DNA of 64,000 bases from Chitinophaga sp. MM2321. Lineage in GTDB: Bacteria; Bacteroidota; Bacteroidia; Chitinophagales; Chitinophagaceae. Below the pieces are notes generated by a model. That model made no database searches. It was not told where the DNA came from and saw only the letters and a list, made by a program, of their open reading frames with translations. Positions 1 to 9,258 of the stretch are shown one piece after another. Position numbers and translations under genes: made by a program. The stretch's first letter is position 1, and every line of letters begins with the position of its first letter. The stretch is taken from assembly GCF_964033635.1 (NCBI RefSeq), contig NZ_OZ035533.1, positions 3,410,001 through 3,474,000 of the forward strand. Reading direction: 5' to 3'.

Positions 1-87
1 ACCAAGATCAACCTGTGCCTGTGTATAGAAGGGTACCAGTAAAAAGAGTGTAATAAACGGAGTTAGCAGATGCAATGTAGCTTTCAT
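1..87 (-). CDS. Secreted protein, N-terminal fragment only
   Basis: An ATG at 87 opens a frame that runs off the left edge after 29 codons. The visible residues are Met-Lys, a hydrophobic stretch rich in Leu, Phe and Thr, then FYTQAQVDLG. This has the form of an SPI signal peptide with cleavage after TQA, leaving Gln as the first mature residue, as is common in Bacteroidota. Nothing of the mature protein is visible, so no function can be given. It is transcribed in the same direction as the efflux operon but is separated from it by about 390 bases, so it is probably its own unit. Confidence 0.6.
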   Translation of the reverse strand, partial: MKATLHLLTPFITLFLLVPFYTQAQVDLG

Positions 88-479
88 AATAAATAGAATT
101 GCGTAAGGTGTTGGTAAGCGATCTGTTTCCAGTTGTTGTAAGGGAGGCCAGCGGTTAAAACACAAAACGGTTAGTGCTGTGTACGCCGGCTTCCCTCAGA
201 AACAACTTATGCTTCACCTTCCATCTGTGCTAATTCCTGCATCACTAAAAAAGAAAACGTTTAAAGTCGATGATTACTAATTAGTTTATGCTTAGGAACG
301 GCTGTGTCGTGTATAAGACATAGCCCTGTTTAACTGCAATGAATGTGATCGCAGGGTATTATACACATGATTAAAAATGAAAACAGATCAATGTGAAGTA
401 AATAGCAAAACTTTTGTTGACATAATTACTACAAATAACGACAGTAATTTGTTCAACCAGCATAAAAGTAAAAGGGGTA
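88..479. other. Intergenic stretch without a recognisable gene
   Basis: No long open frame and no RNA gene was seen. The only clear structure is an imperfect hairpin at 300-325 (arms GGCTGTGTC and GACATAGCC, one G:U pair, 8-base loop). It lies past the 3' end of the histidine kinase and could end that transcript, but it lacks a good T run on the minus side. The part near 88-150 should hold the promoter of the leftmost gene; I could not pick out a convincing Bacteroidota -33/-7 pair. Confidence 0.4.
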
Positions 480-1778
480 TTAAAACCGGATTATAAATGC
501 AGTATTGCCACCAGCGGGGGTTTTCAACGAAAATTCAAAACCATGGTTCAGCAGGATCTCTTTTACCAGGGTCAATCCTATCCCCTGCCCGTCCTTCTTT
601 GTACTGAAAAAAGGGCTAAAAAGCTGATCAGCTACCGAGGCAGCTATGCCATGACCGGAGTCTGTAATAACCAGCTCTTTGTGCTGCTGGTTGATGGTAA
701 ATAAAATGCTGCCATTATGCGTGATCGCTTCCATGCCGTTCCTGATAATATTGATCAGTACCTGCTCCATTTGTTGCTGATCCGCGTAAATAAAGAAGGG
801 CCACTCCGGCACCTCAAATTCAAAATGGATCTCCTTTTCCCCGGCTTTCATTTCCATCAGCTGACCAACATGCAATACCAGCCGCCGGAGATCGATTTCC
901 CTGCGGACAGGCTCGGGTAACCTTACCACATCTGCAAAATTCCGCATGAATGAATTAAGGTTATAATTCCTGTCAATAGCCACCTGTAAAGTATTTTGCA
1001 GGAGTTGATCATCATTGCCCGCTACCTGTTCCTGCGATTTTAATACCGCCTGAAGAATGGAATTAACCGGGCCAATGGTATTGTTCACTTCATGCGCCAT
1101 CATCCGGATCACTTTACCATACGCTTTCTTTTCTGCCGCCAGTATTTCTGCTGTTAACTCCTCGATCATGATAAAATGCCGGGAAAAACCTCTGTCAATA
1201 AAATGCGATTTCTGTAACTTATAGGTATTAATACCATTCAGGGTAATGGTGACTGACTCACCGGATTTCAGTTTGATGATCTGTTGCAGTACCGGATGAT
1301 CCAGGTCACTGATAAGCTGGCCTGTCAACATTTTTTCTTCACCCCCCAACAATTGTAATGCTGTTGGATTTACCTGCCGGATAATATCATCATAATCGAG
1401 AATAATAATACCGGTGGGAGATGTATAGATGAGCTTCTCCAGGAACAGGTGCTGTTGTTCCTGTTTGGTCCGTTCTGTTCTCAGTTGATCAATCATCTGG
1501 TTATATACATCAATCAGCAGGTCCATTTCATATTTACCGGTAGGTACAAACCGTACGTTGAAGTCGCGCTCTTTAATGGCATCCACTCCCTGTAGCAAAA
1601 ATTTAAGTGGTTTGATCAGCTCCCGGTACAGGCTCCAGGATACCCACAAAGAAAAGATGACTATCACCTCACTGGCAATAAAAAGGAGCTTGCTTTCTTT
1701 GAAGATAAAAAAAGACAACACCAGTGTAACCAAGTGCAACAGGATGACAAATAACAGGTATTTAGTCCGCAGCTTCAT
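480..1778 (-). CDS. Membrane sensor histidine kinase (NtrB/NtrY-like), partner of the sigma-54 regulator
   Basis: 432 residues. Two membrane helices at about 7-25 and 31-50 enclose almost no periplasmic loop, so the sensed signal is probably in or near the membrane. A HAMP linker follows (about 52-105), then a PAS domain (about 112-210), the H-box with His229 in AHEVNNTIGP, and a HATPase_c domain with N box (INIIRNGMEA), G1 (DSGHGIA) and G2 (GQGIGLTLV). The H-box type is that of NtrB/NtrY-like kinases, which pair with AAA+ regulators. Its start overlaps the end of the regulator gene by 17 bases, so the two are translationally linked. It is the last gene of the efflux operon and probably phosphorylates Asp50 of the regulator. 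Confidence 0.92.
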   Translation of the reverse strand: MKLRTKYLLFVILLHLVTLVLSFFIFKESKLLFIASEVIVIFSLWVSWSLYRELIKPLKFLLQGVDAIKERDFNVRFVPTGKYEMDLLIDVYNQMIDQLRTERTKQEQQHLFLEKLIYTSPTGIIILDYDDIIRQVNPTALQLLGGEEKMLTGQLISDLDHPVLQQIIKLKSGESVTITLNGINTYKLQKSHFIDRGFSRHFIMIEELTAEILAAEKKAYGKVIRMMAHEVNNTIGPVNSILQAVLKSQEQVAGNDDQLLQNTLQVAIDRNYNLNSFMRNFADVVRLPEPVRREIDLRRLVLHVGQLMEMKAGEKEIHFEFEVPEWPFFIYADQQQMEQVLINIIRNGMEAITHNGSILFTINQQHKELVITDSGHGIAASVADQLFSPFFSTKKDGQGIGLTLVKEILLNHGFEFSLKTPAGGNTAFIIRF

Positions 1779-3135
1779 CGTAAGGTATGTTGTATTTGTC
1801 TAATCGCCGGTACAGGGCACTTCTTGTCAAGCCCAATGATATCGCTGCCCTGGAGATCTTATTCCGGTGAAACTCCATGGCTTTTTTTATCATCAGCACT
1901 TCTACTTCTTCCAATGTGAGTGTTCCCACTTCAGGCAGTTGCATGCTGCCCTTTCTGCCGGATGTTGATGCCAGCTGCAACTGAAAATCTGCTACATCCA
2001 GGTGATCCCGCTGGCTTACCAGGATCGTACGCTCCACGAGGTTTTTGAACTGCCGGATATTGCCGGGCAAAGGCAACTGCGCCATCCATTTAATCGCTTC
2101 GGGGCTTACAGATAAGGAAGGCCGTTTATAGATTTCTTTAAGGTTCTTCACAAAAAAATCAACCAGCAGCGGAATGTCTTTGGGCCGCTCTCTTAATGCC
2201 GGGAGCTTTACACTAATGAGATTGATACGATATAAGAGGTCTTCCCGAAAAAGCCCTTTGCTCACCATCTCGTCAAGGTTGCGGTTAGTAGCGCAAATGA
2301 CGCGTACATCCACCATTTTTGTGCGACTGCTACCCAGTACTTCGTAGGTGCGGTCCTGTAACACCCGCAGCAGTTTTACCTGGCTGCCGGCATCCAGGTC
2401 GCCGATTTCGTCTAAAAAGATGGTGCCCTTGTTGGCCATTTCAAAACGCCCGATGCGATCCACGCGCGCATCTGTAAAAGCGCCGCGTACATGCCCGAAC
2501 ATTTCACTTTCAAACAACGAAGTGGAAATACCTCCCAGGTTCACTTTAATAAACGGCTTGTTACTCCGCATACTGTTCTGATGGATTGCTTCCGCAATCA
2601 ATTCTTTACCGGTACCGCTTTCTCCGGTTATCAATACCGCCGCATCTGTAGGGGCTACACGCCCGATGGTTTCCAGGATTTCCAGCATACCTTTATCCTG
2701 CCCGATAATATGCTGAAAATTATAGCGGCTATCGATCTTCTGCCGGTTAAGTTGTTCTGTCTTTTTATCCCGCAGGTTTAAAAGTGTCCGGATAGATTGC
2801 AGCAGGTAATCGTTGTTCCATGGCTTGTTAATGAAGTCATTGGCGCCCAGTTTCATCCCCTGTACAGCCAGCTGGATAGTAGCCCAGCCGGTAATAAGAA
2901 TAACCAGGATACCCGGGTACGTTTTTTTTATTGCTACCAGCAACTGCATTCCTTCCACGCCTGAGGTATCAATGGAAAAATTGAGATCCATGATGATCAG
3001 TGAAACAGCTGCCGTTTGTAATACATCCAAAGCGGCTGCAGGTGAGTCCGCAGCCGCAATCGTGTATCCTTCCTTTTCCAGCAGGAATTGCAGGGATGCC
3101 CTTACTGCTATATCGTCGTCAATTATTAATATCAT
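1762..3135 (-). CDS. Sigma-54-dependent response regulator (NtrC family)
   Basis: 457 residues. The receiver domain (1-120) has the acid pair near D6-D8, phospho-acceptor Asp50, Thr82 and Lys104. The AAA+ domain (about 140-375) has Walker A GESGTGKE (171-178) and Walker B TIFLDEIGD (238-246). A Fis-type helix-turn-helix closes the protein (about 415-450). The sigma-54 contact loop reads GAFTDA (218-223) rather than GAFTGA; the changed fifth residue is seen in other members of the family and need not abolish activity. It sits five bases after the second permease and overlaps the kinase gene. It very probably activates the operon through the operators at 9094-9128, a positive feedback loop. That target is inferred from position and palindrome type. 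Confidence 0.93.
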   Translation of the reverse strand: MILIIDDDIAVRASLQFLLEKEGYTIAAADSPAAALDVLQTAAVSLIIMDLNFSIDTSGVEGMQLLVAIKKTYPGILVILITGWATIQLAVQGMKLGANDFINKPWNNDYLLQSIRTLLNLRDKKTEQLNRQKIDSRYNFQHIIGQDKGMLEILETIGRVAPTDAAVLITGESGTGKELIAEAIHQNSMRSNKPFIKVNLGGISTSLFESEMFGHVRGAFTDARVDRIGRFEMANKGTIFLDEIGDLDAGSQVKLLRVLQDRTYEVLGSSRTKMVDVRVICATNRNLDEMVSKGLFREDLLYRINLISVKLPALRERPKDIPLLVDFFVKNLKEIYKRPSLSVSPEAIKWMAQLPLPGNIRQFKNLVERTILVSQRDHLDVADFQLQLASTSGRKGSMQLPEVGTLTLEEVEVLMIKKAMEFHRNKISRAAISLGLTRSALYRRLDKYNIPYDEAAD

Positions 3136-3140
3136 AATGT

Positions 3141-4313
3141 TTAATCTTCATGCAGTGCTACAGCCGGATAAACAGCAGCCGCCTGCTTTCCGGGGTATAA
3201 TGAACAAAACAGTACTAACAAATATATGAACAATATGGCCAAAATCTGTGCTATTACATACACACTGGCGGGCAAATCAAATACATTCAACAAAGGGAAC
3301 TGAATGGCAAAGAAAGACCCGATCAACAATGACAGGGTAGCCAGGATAAGCGACTCTGCTACCAGTTGTCCCCATACGGCTTTCCCGGAAGCACCGACCG
3401 CCCGGCGCAAACCGATTTCCCCCCTTCTTTTGTTGATATTATACCAGAGCACCCCAAATAATCCCAATGCTACATTAATCACCAGGAAGCAGGCCACTAT
3501 TAAAAGTATGATCATTGGTATCAGGGCGAAATTATTAATGTCTTTTCTTTTGTTGGTCAAATGTTCAATTTCAATATTTGCATTCTTCATGATACCTGCC
3601 ATTGTTTTATACAAACGCGCTTCAAATGCAGCATCTGCGCCGGGGATAACCCGTACCAGTATATGTCCCAACTGGGAGATACTGGTACTATCAGCCCTGT
3701 AGAAAATAGCGGTACCGGGCGTAACATAATCACCTTTGAACTTGGTATCTGCTACTACGCCGATCACGTGCTTCGTTCCATCATCCAATAGTTTGCCCAC
3801 CGCCCTGGTGTTACCAAAAAGCGATTCCTTCAAACTTTCATTAATCACAACAGGGGTCGTTTTAAAAAAAACATCCTGCTTACCAAACCATCGCCCTTCC
3901 AGCATGGTCATATTCAAGACATCCTTATAACTATCCTGTACAACAAAATAGTTCACACCAGTCACCTGTTTATTATTATAGCCTGCCCCTACCTGCATCG
4001 TATTGATCGAAAAAGGAATATTATTAGTGGAAAAGCTGATCTCCTTTACCTCCGGCAAGGCTATCAAGCCCTGTCTTACGAGGTCATAAAACAGGGTCAG
4101 AGAGTCTGCCCTATTGCTTTGTGACGGATTATTATAACTAACCGCCCACACATTTTCATATTCAAAACCCCGCAACTTCCTATAATTCTGATAGTAAAAT
4201 ACGAGCATCGTAAATACCGCAAAAATGACCATGAAGGAGACGAGCATCTCAGACATCAATAAAAAGTTTTGCTTTTTTTTGTTCCAGATCAGTTTAAATA
4301 AATGCTTGAACAT
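3141..4313 (-). CDS. MacB/FtsX-type ABC permease subunit
   Basis: 390 residues, four membrane helices in the usual 1+3 layout: one near 19-41, then three in the C-terminal FtsX domain (about 270-385). Between them is a MacB periplasmic core domain of about 200 residues. The RRGEIGLRRAVGASG motif after the second helix is the coupling segment that contacts the ATPase. It follows the sister permease by 28 bases. Two different permease genes next to one ATPase suggest a heterodimer, unlike MacB of E. coli, in which ATPase and permease are fused and form a homodimer. The substrate is unknown; such systems export peptides, lipoproteins or toxic compounds. Confidence 0.9.
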   Translation of the reverse strand: MFKHLFKLIWNKKKQNFLLMSEMLVSFMVIFAVFTMLVFYYQNYRKLRGFEYENVWAVSYNNPSQSNRADSLTLFYDLVRQGLIALPEVKEISFSTNNIPFSINTMQVGAGYNNKQVTGVNYFVVQDSYKDVLNMTMLEGRWFGKQDVFFKTTPVVINESLKESLFGNTRAVGKLLDDGTKHVIGVVADTKFKGDYVTPGTAIFYRADSTSISQLGHILVRVIPGADAAFEARLYKTMAGIMKNANIEIEHLTNKRKDINNFALIPMIILLIVACFLVINVALGLFGVLWYNINKRRGEIGLRRAVGASGKAVWGQLVAESLILATLSLLIGSFFAIQFPLLNVFDLPASVYVIAQILAILFIYLLVLFCSLYPGKQAAAVYPAVALHED

Positions 4314-4341
4314 TATTTATTGATTAAATAGTGAATGGATG

Positions 4342-5568
4342 CTATGATGCCTTTAAAGCGTTGATGACACTCAATCTCGACATACGCCAGGCGGGGTATA
4401 CGCCGGATAGCAGCCCAAAAAGCAAACACGTTAACAAGCCAATGCCCAATACCGTAAAATTCAATGAAAGATCAAGATTGGCAATCAGGTTGGCACTGTT
4501 AAGCGTATGGATAGCAATGAATGATAGCACAAGACTTATCAGTCCACCCAATAAAGTAAGGATGATATTTTCAACGATAAACTGATAAACCAATGTACCG
4601 GAAGATGCGCCAAATGCTTTCCGCACACCGATCTCTGAAGACCGTTCCATGATGCGGGTGATGTTGATGTTTACCAGGTTGAGGGTAGGAAGTAACATGA
4701 TCAACAAAACAAAGCCGCCAACTATTGCCAGTGCGATGGCAAGACCGCCTCCTTCTTCACCCCCCGTTATCATGTAAGCGGAGATAAACGGGGCTGCACG
4801 GCTGTATATCCGGTCATACTCCTTACTACTCATGGGTAGCCGGTCTATCATATGCTTATATTCTTCGCGCATCGCCGGCACATCTGCTTTTGAAGCGGCC
4901 AACAGGATGCCGGTATAATCGCCCTGATAGGACCTGCTATTGTAATCAGCTTTTGAAACAGTATAAGGCAGATAAATATCGCTGTACAACATATAAGTCG
5001 TTACAGGCACATTTTTCACCACCCCACTCACCCGGTATTGTACGTTATCGGCTTCTATATACTTACCAACGACAGTGGGTATATCTCCAAAATATTCTTT
5101 TTTGATATCTTCCGATATGACCGTCACATGTTCGCCATTCTCTATCTGCTGTTGGGTAAAAGGCTTACCTTCCAGAAATTCATACTCCAGTACATCCCAA
5201 TAAGCGGCATTCGTATATTTGAAATTGATCGCTATTTTTTTATTGTTTACATAGGTATTGGTTCCTTGAAACCTGGAGGAGATGGCCACTTTAACTGGGG
5301 TCTTTAAACTTCCCGCATAATGGTCTAAAAAATAGAAAGACACCGCACTTCCATTCCTCGCATTCTTACCTCTTTGTTCTATACCACTGATGTATAGTGA
5401 GCGGTCCCTTTTCCGGTCGGGATATTTGTCATACAGCACCTTGTCCAGGAATGCGGTCAGCACAATCAATATCGTCAGGGTAAAACTGATCCCGAACAAA
5501 CTGATGAAGGTGAAGAATTTCCTTCTGCGCAAAACGGCTATGGCTATTTTAAAATAATTTCTAAGCAT
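4342..5568 (-). CDS. MacB/FtsX-type ABC permease subunit
   Basis: 408 residues with the same architecture as its downstream sister: N-terminal helix near 18-40, MacB core domain to about 270, and three C-terminal helices in the FtsX domain. The coupling segment reads RSSEIGVRKAFGASSGTL. Sequence likeness to the sister is limited mostly to this segment and the membrane parts, so the pair is an old duplication. It is separated from the ATPase gene by 23 bases and should form the membrane part of a tripartite pump with the adaptor and TolC protein from the same operon. Confidence 0.9.
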   Translation of the reverse strand: MLRNYFKIAIAVLRRRKFFTFISLFGISFTLTILIVLTAFLDKVLYDKYPDRKRDRSLYISGIEQRGKNARNGSAVSFYFLDHYAGSLKTPVKVAISSRFQGTNTYVNNKKIAINFKYTNAAYWDVLEYEFLEGKPFTQQQIENGEHVTVISEDIKKEYFGDIPTVVGKYIEADNVQYRVSGVVKNVPVTTYMLYSDIYLPYTVSKADYNSRSYQGDYTGILLAASKADVPAMREEYKHMIDRLPMSSKEYDRIYSRAAPFISAYMITGGEEGGGLAIALAIVGGFVLLIMLLPTLNLVNINITRIMERSSEIGVRKAFGASSGTLVYQFIVENIILTLLGGLISLVLSFIAIHTLNSANLIANLDLSLNFTVLGIGLLTCLLFGLLSGVYPAWRMSRLSVINALKAS

Positions 5569-5591
5569 AGATATTGGTTTATATCCGGTGA

Positions 5592-6257
5592 TTATTGCAC
5601 CTGTGATCCGTCAAACAATCTTACCAGGCGATGCGTTTTCTTTGCCATGATTTCATCATGTGTAACCATCACGATAGTGGTGCCTTCCGATTTGTTCAGG
5701 TGAATAAGGATGTCCATTATTTCGTTGCCCATGGCGCTATCCAGGTTACCGGTCGGTTCATCTGCCAGAATGATTTCGGGTACCCCTACAATAGCCCTCG
5801 CAATGGCGACGCGCTGTTTTTGTCCGCCGGATAGCTGTGTAGGGAAATGTTTTACCCGGTTGCTCAATCCTACTTTTTCCAGTGCTGCCAATGCCAGCGC
5901 CTTTCTTTCCCTGGCGCTGCCGGGCCGGTAGAGTAAAGGCAATTCCACATTATCCAATACATTCAGGTCATTGATCAGGTGGTAGCTCTGAAAGATGAAA
6001 CCCAGTTTCTTATTTCTGAAATGCGCCAGCTCTTTATCTTTTAAATGACCTGTTTGCTGATCGTCGATTTTTATTTCTCCTCTCGTAGGAATATCCAGCA
6101 ATCCCATCATGTTTAACAGCGTGCTTTTGCCACAGCCCGAAGGTCCCATCACAGAAAGGAATTCCCCTTTCTCTACATCCAGGTTAATGCTGTTGAGCGC
6201 CAGTGTTTCAACGGTATCGGTACGGTATACTTTTTCGATATTTTGTAAACGTATCAT
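5592..6257 (-). CDS. ABC transporter ATP-binding protein (LolD/MacB type)
   Basis: 221 residues, the length of a stand-alone LolD-like ATPase. Walker [10 protein letters not shown] is at 38-46, the Q-loop in FIFQSYHLI, the signature [14 protein letters not shown] near 143-156, and Walker [13 protein letters not shown] follows; the H-loop is in MVTHD. This subfamily uses ATP hydrolysis to drive MacB-type permeases as mechanotransmitters and does not move substrate through the membrane itself. It lies 26 bases after the TolC gene and 23 before the first permease, and must serve both permeases since no other ATPase is near. Confidence 0.95.
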   Translation of the reverse strand: MIRLQNIEKVYRTDTVETLALNSINLDVEKGEFLSVMGPSGCGKSTLLNMMGLLDIPTRGEIKIDDQQTGHLKDKELAHFRNKKLGFIFQSYHLINDLNVLDNVELPLLYRPGSARERKALALAALEKVGLSNRVKHFPTQLSGGQKQRVAIARAIVGVPEIILADEPTGNLDSAMGNEIMDILIHLNKSEGTTIVMVTHDEIMAKKTHRLVRLFDGSQVQ

Positions 6258-6283
6258 AGTGTGGGTATCATTTAACGGTGAAT

Positions 6284-7750
6284 TTATCTGTAAACAATCC
6301 TTTCATTTTTTTCAAAATCATATAGCGACAGGTAACGCAACTGGTAGTAAGCCCCCCAGAAATCGCGCAGGGCAGCGATATAATCCCGCTTGGCCTGATC
6401 CTTTTCCTGGAATGCAATACTCAGGTCTGTAATGCTCAGATTCCCCAACACATACCGGTCTTTGGCAATCTGGTATTTCTCTGAGGCGATGCTGTCGGCA
6501 TCAGCTGTAAGTCCCACCTGGTCGCGCATCATATCAAACAACGTTACTTGCGTTACGATCTGTTGTGCAAAGATCTGTTTGTCCTGTTCCACTGCATACT
6601 GTGTAAATTTAAGGTTGGCCCTGGCTGTTTGCGCCCTGGATTTAGACCTGCCCCAATCCAGGATAGGAATGGTAAAGTCCAGCTCTACCAGTTGCTGGTC
6701 CTGCGGATGATCATACACTTTTGATAACACTGCCGCACTCTTTGAATATCCCAGCCGTGCAGTTAATGTAGCATTGATGCCATTGTCGCCTTTTGCTTTG
6801 GCCACATCCCGCTGCGCTTCGGCAACACGCCGTGCAAAGGCAATGGCGTCAGACCTGTTGGCATAGGCTTCAGCCAGCACTTTATCTGATGCAACTTCCA
6901 TATGAATAGTAGTGGCGGGCAATTCAAGCAATACTTTGTCTTTGTCTGTCAGTCCTGTATATGAGCGCAGGTTCAGCGTGGCAATCTGCATATCACGCCC
7001 GGCTATGCCAACCGCCTTTTTTGCTTTCAGTTGTTCCAGCTGCAATTGGAGGATTTCATTTTTTGATATCTTCCCAAGTTCCAGTTTTTCATTGGCAATG
7101 ATCAGGATTTTTTCCGTATTAGCAAGATTGGTGGCTGCTATCTGCAGGTTCACCTGCGCCAGCAACAGGTCGAAGAAATAGCCGCTGGCCGTGATGGAAA
7201 TCTGTTCCATCGATTCAATAAAAGCCTGCTTGCTTTCATTAAATTTCAGTGGCGCTATTTTTTTATCCCACTTCAGTGCATTGAATTGCCATAACGGCTG
7301 GCTGTAGCCTATCCCATATGGCACACCATTATACAAGGTATTGTTACGATCAAAATCATCAAACCGTTGCAGCTGTGTAGTTCCGAAAACAGTTCCCCCG
7401 GTGGCGGCAATACTCTGACTGAAAGACAGGTCCAGATTGGAATTATTATTATGAATAGGTTGAAATAAAATGGTGCCATCCGGCTGCAATACCTGTGTGA
7501 ATGTTTTATTGTAGCCCGGCAAAGTGCCGCTCAGCGATAACTGCGGCTGATAATTGGAACGGTAAGTACGCCATTCCCAGTACTTCGTTTCTTTCACAGT
7601 AGTGGCCTGTTTGGATGCAATGGATCGCTCCCTGGCCATGGCTACTACCTCCGGCAGGGAGAGCCGCATAGTATCGTTGAGTGGCATGGCAAATATCTCC
7701 CCAAAAAACAGGACCATGGAAAAAGTAAAATATAGCGTTTTTGGATTCAT
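6284..7750 (-). CDS. TolC-family outer membrane efflux protein
   Basis: 488 residues with a signal peptide at 1-21 (cleavage near EIFAMP). The body is long alpha-helical coiled coil with the two internally repeated halves typical of outer membrane efflux proteins, for example about 165-275 and 375-470. Such proteins form a trimeric outer membrane channel. It follows the adaptor gene by four bases, so translation is probably coupled. Together with the adaptor, ATPase and permeases it completes a pump spanning both membranes. The start at 7750 is supported by the signal peptide directly after Met-Asn-Pro-Lys. Confidence 0.92.
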   Translation of the reverse strand: MNPKTLYFTFSMVLFFGEIFAMPLNDTMRLSLPEVVAMARERSIASKQATTVKETKYWEWRTYRSNYQPQLSLSGTLPGYNKTFTQVLQPDGTILFQPIHNNNSNLDLSFSQSIAATGGTVFGTTQLQRFDDFDRNNTLYNGVPYGIGYSQPLWQFNALKWDKKIAPLKFNESKQAFIESMEQISITASGYFFDLLLAQVNLQIAATNLANTEKILIIANEKLELGKISKNEILQLQLEQLKAKKAVGIAGRDMQIATLNLRSYTGLTDKDKVLLELPATTIHMEVASDKVLAEAYANRSDAIAFARRVAEAQRDVAKAKGDNGINATLTARLGYSKSAAVLSKVYDHPQDQQLVELDFTIPILDWGRSKSRAQTARANLKFTQYAVEQDKQIFAQQIVTQVTLFDMMRDQVGLTADADSIASEKYQIAKDRYVLGNLSITDLSIAFQEKDQAKRDYIAALRDFWGAYYQLRYLSLYDFEKNERIVYR

Positions 7751-7754
7751 CTCT

Positions 7755-9002
7755 TTATTTATTAATCACGATCTCTTTCACATTCTTATAGGCACTCATG
7801 TCTGAAGTAATCACCACATCACCCGGCTTTACGTGATCCATTAACTCTACATAATCAAAATTCGACATGCCGATGTGTACTGTTCTCCGCTCTCCTTTTC
7901 CATTATTCAACACAAAAATATCCTGTACGCCGGCGCCTTTAAATGCGGGTCCGTTGGCTACCCGCATTACATTATTATGGGTAGAAGTTACCAGGTATAC
8001 ATCCACTTTCATATTAGGCCGGAGCAATTTATTATTCCGTTCATTTAATTGTATATCGAAGGATACAATACCATTTTGTATGGATGGGTATACCGTTACA
8101 ACGGTTCCCCGCAGTTGTGTTTCATTGATCCTTACAATCGCCGTGAGTCCACTATGCAACTGATCAATATAGTTATCGGAGATACTTCCTGTTACCTTAA
8201 AACTGCCCAGGTCCGCAATATGTACCAGGGGATCGCCCTCCCGGATGGCGGCCCCTATATTTTTATTTACCCAGGTAACCACGCCGCTACGACTGGCTAC
8301 AATATCTGCCTGTTGCAGCTTACGCTCCAATTCGCGTAAATCATTCTGTTGTATCTGCGCCGCAATTTCCGACTCCCGCATTTCTACCTGCATGGTTTGT
8401 TGCTTGCTGGTAATTTCATTTTCCAGTTGCTTCTTTTCCAGCTGCGCCACTTTTAGATCCATGACTGCCCGTTCTATATCTTCCCTGGTACCACCACCAG
8501 CCTTATACAACCTTCTGGCATTTTCCACAGCTGCCTCCAGGCTGTTTATACGCAACTGTTTGATGTCGTTATTAGATTGCAGGTCATAAAAGCTTTTATC
8601 CAGTTCCAGCTTCAGTTTTTTAATATTATTTCGTTTTGATTCCAGCTGAAATTTCAGGTTTTCATATGCCAGCTGGGTGGCCGCTTTATCCAGCACGATA
8701 ACAGATACGCCTGTTTTCACTTCGCTTCCTGCGTCCAATAACACTTTTTGAATAGAGGCATTGATCGGACTGGTAATGATTTCTTCGAATTCCGGTAGCA
8801 CAAGCCCTGTTGCAGTGATCGTATTTTCAACGTTCCCTCTTTCAACAATAGCAGTAGTAATAGCAGATTTTGCGAGAGAAGATTTGAAGAATGAACGAAG
8901 TAACCCTATTCCCCCGATGAGTACCACCGCTACTAAAAATGCGGTGAGGTATCTTTTTTTGTTTCGCCGGGCGGTTACTTCTGCTTCAATTGACTTGTCC
9001 AT
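7755..9002 (-). CDS. Periplasmic adaptor (HlyD/MacA-type membrane fusion protein)
   Basis: 415 residues. One membrane anchor lies at about 19-38; then come the split lipoyl/barrel-sandwich halves (about 60-105 and 230-265) around a long coiled-coil hairpin (about 105-230), then beta-barrel and membrane-proximal domains. It links the inner membrane permeases to TolC. It is the first gene of the operon. Its ATG is only about 14 bases after the predicted start point of the sigma-54-type promoter, and there is no Shine-Dalgarno-like element, only an A/T-rich leader (TAAAATAAATG), which is normal in Bacteroidota. Confidence 0.92.
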   Translation of the reverse strand: MDKSIEAEVTARRNKKRYLTAFLVAVVLIGGIGLLRSFFKSSLAKSAITTAIVERGNVENTITATGLVLPEFEEIITSPINASIQKVLLDAGSEVKTGVSVIVLDKAATQLAYENLKFQLESKRNNIKKLKLELDKSFYDLQSNNDIKQLRINSLEAAVENARRLYKAGGGTREDIERAVMDLKVAQLEKKQLENEITSKQQTMQVEMRESEIAAQIQQNDLRELERKLQQADIVASRSGVVTWVNKNIGAAIREGDPLVHIADLGSFKVTGSISDNYIDQLHSGLTAIVRINETQLRGTVVTVYPSIQNGIVSFDIQLNERNNKLLRPNMKVDVYLVTSTHNNVMRVANGPAFKGAGVQDIFVLNNGKGERRTVHIGMSNFDYVELMDHVKPGDVVITSDMSAYKNVKEIVINK

Positions 9003-9025
9003 GCATTTATTTTAGAACCAGGTTG

Positions 9026-9042
9026 TTCCAAGACGGATGCCA
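9026..9042 (-). promoter_or_regulatory. Candidate sigma-54 (-24/-12) promoter of the efflux operon
   Basis: On the minus strand the sequence is TGGCATCCGTCTTGGAA. Against the consensus TGGCAYRNNNNTTGCW it has a full -24 box with exact spacing, and TTGGA instead of TTGCA in the -12 box. Transcription would start near 9016, about 14 bases before the ATG at 9002. The operon codes a sigma-54 activator, which fits. The single -12 mismatch is the main doubt. Confidence 0.6.
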
Positions 9043-9093
9043 GTCATAAGTTATTTAAAATCAATTATTTACAAAATTTCGCTATTTAAAAAA

Positions 9094-9128
9094 TGTTCGG
9101 TTCCGGACAAAATGTTTGAAACCGGATC
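9094..9128 (-). promoter_or_regulatory. Two tandem palindromic activator sites
   Basis: The proximal site, 9094-9109, reads TGTTCGGTTCCGGACA, two 7-base arms with one mismatch around a TT centre. The second, 9113-9128, reads TGTTTGAAACCGGATC; it agrees with the first at 10 of 16 positions and starts exactly 19 bases away, close to two helical turns. They lie about 50-85 bases upstream of the -24 box, where NtrC-type activators bind. The sister gene at 14739 has similar palindromes in front of it. Confidence 0.6.
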
Positions 9129-9258
9129 TGTGTGCATGATAATGACCATCCTGATTTCAGTTTGAAATTTCATCTGAAAAATTGATTTTTTTTAGAGATC
9201 TTAGGTAATGGTTGCCGATACCGGTAACATTTCAGCGTACAACTAATCTATTAAACAT

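Noticed and set aside
100..479. Possible RNA gene or riboswitch in the first gap.
   Set aside because: Only one weak hairpin was seen; no tRNA cloverleaf and no riboswitch core motif could be recognised.
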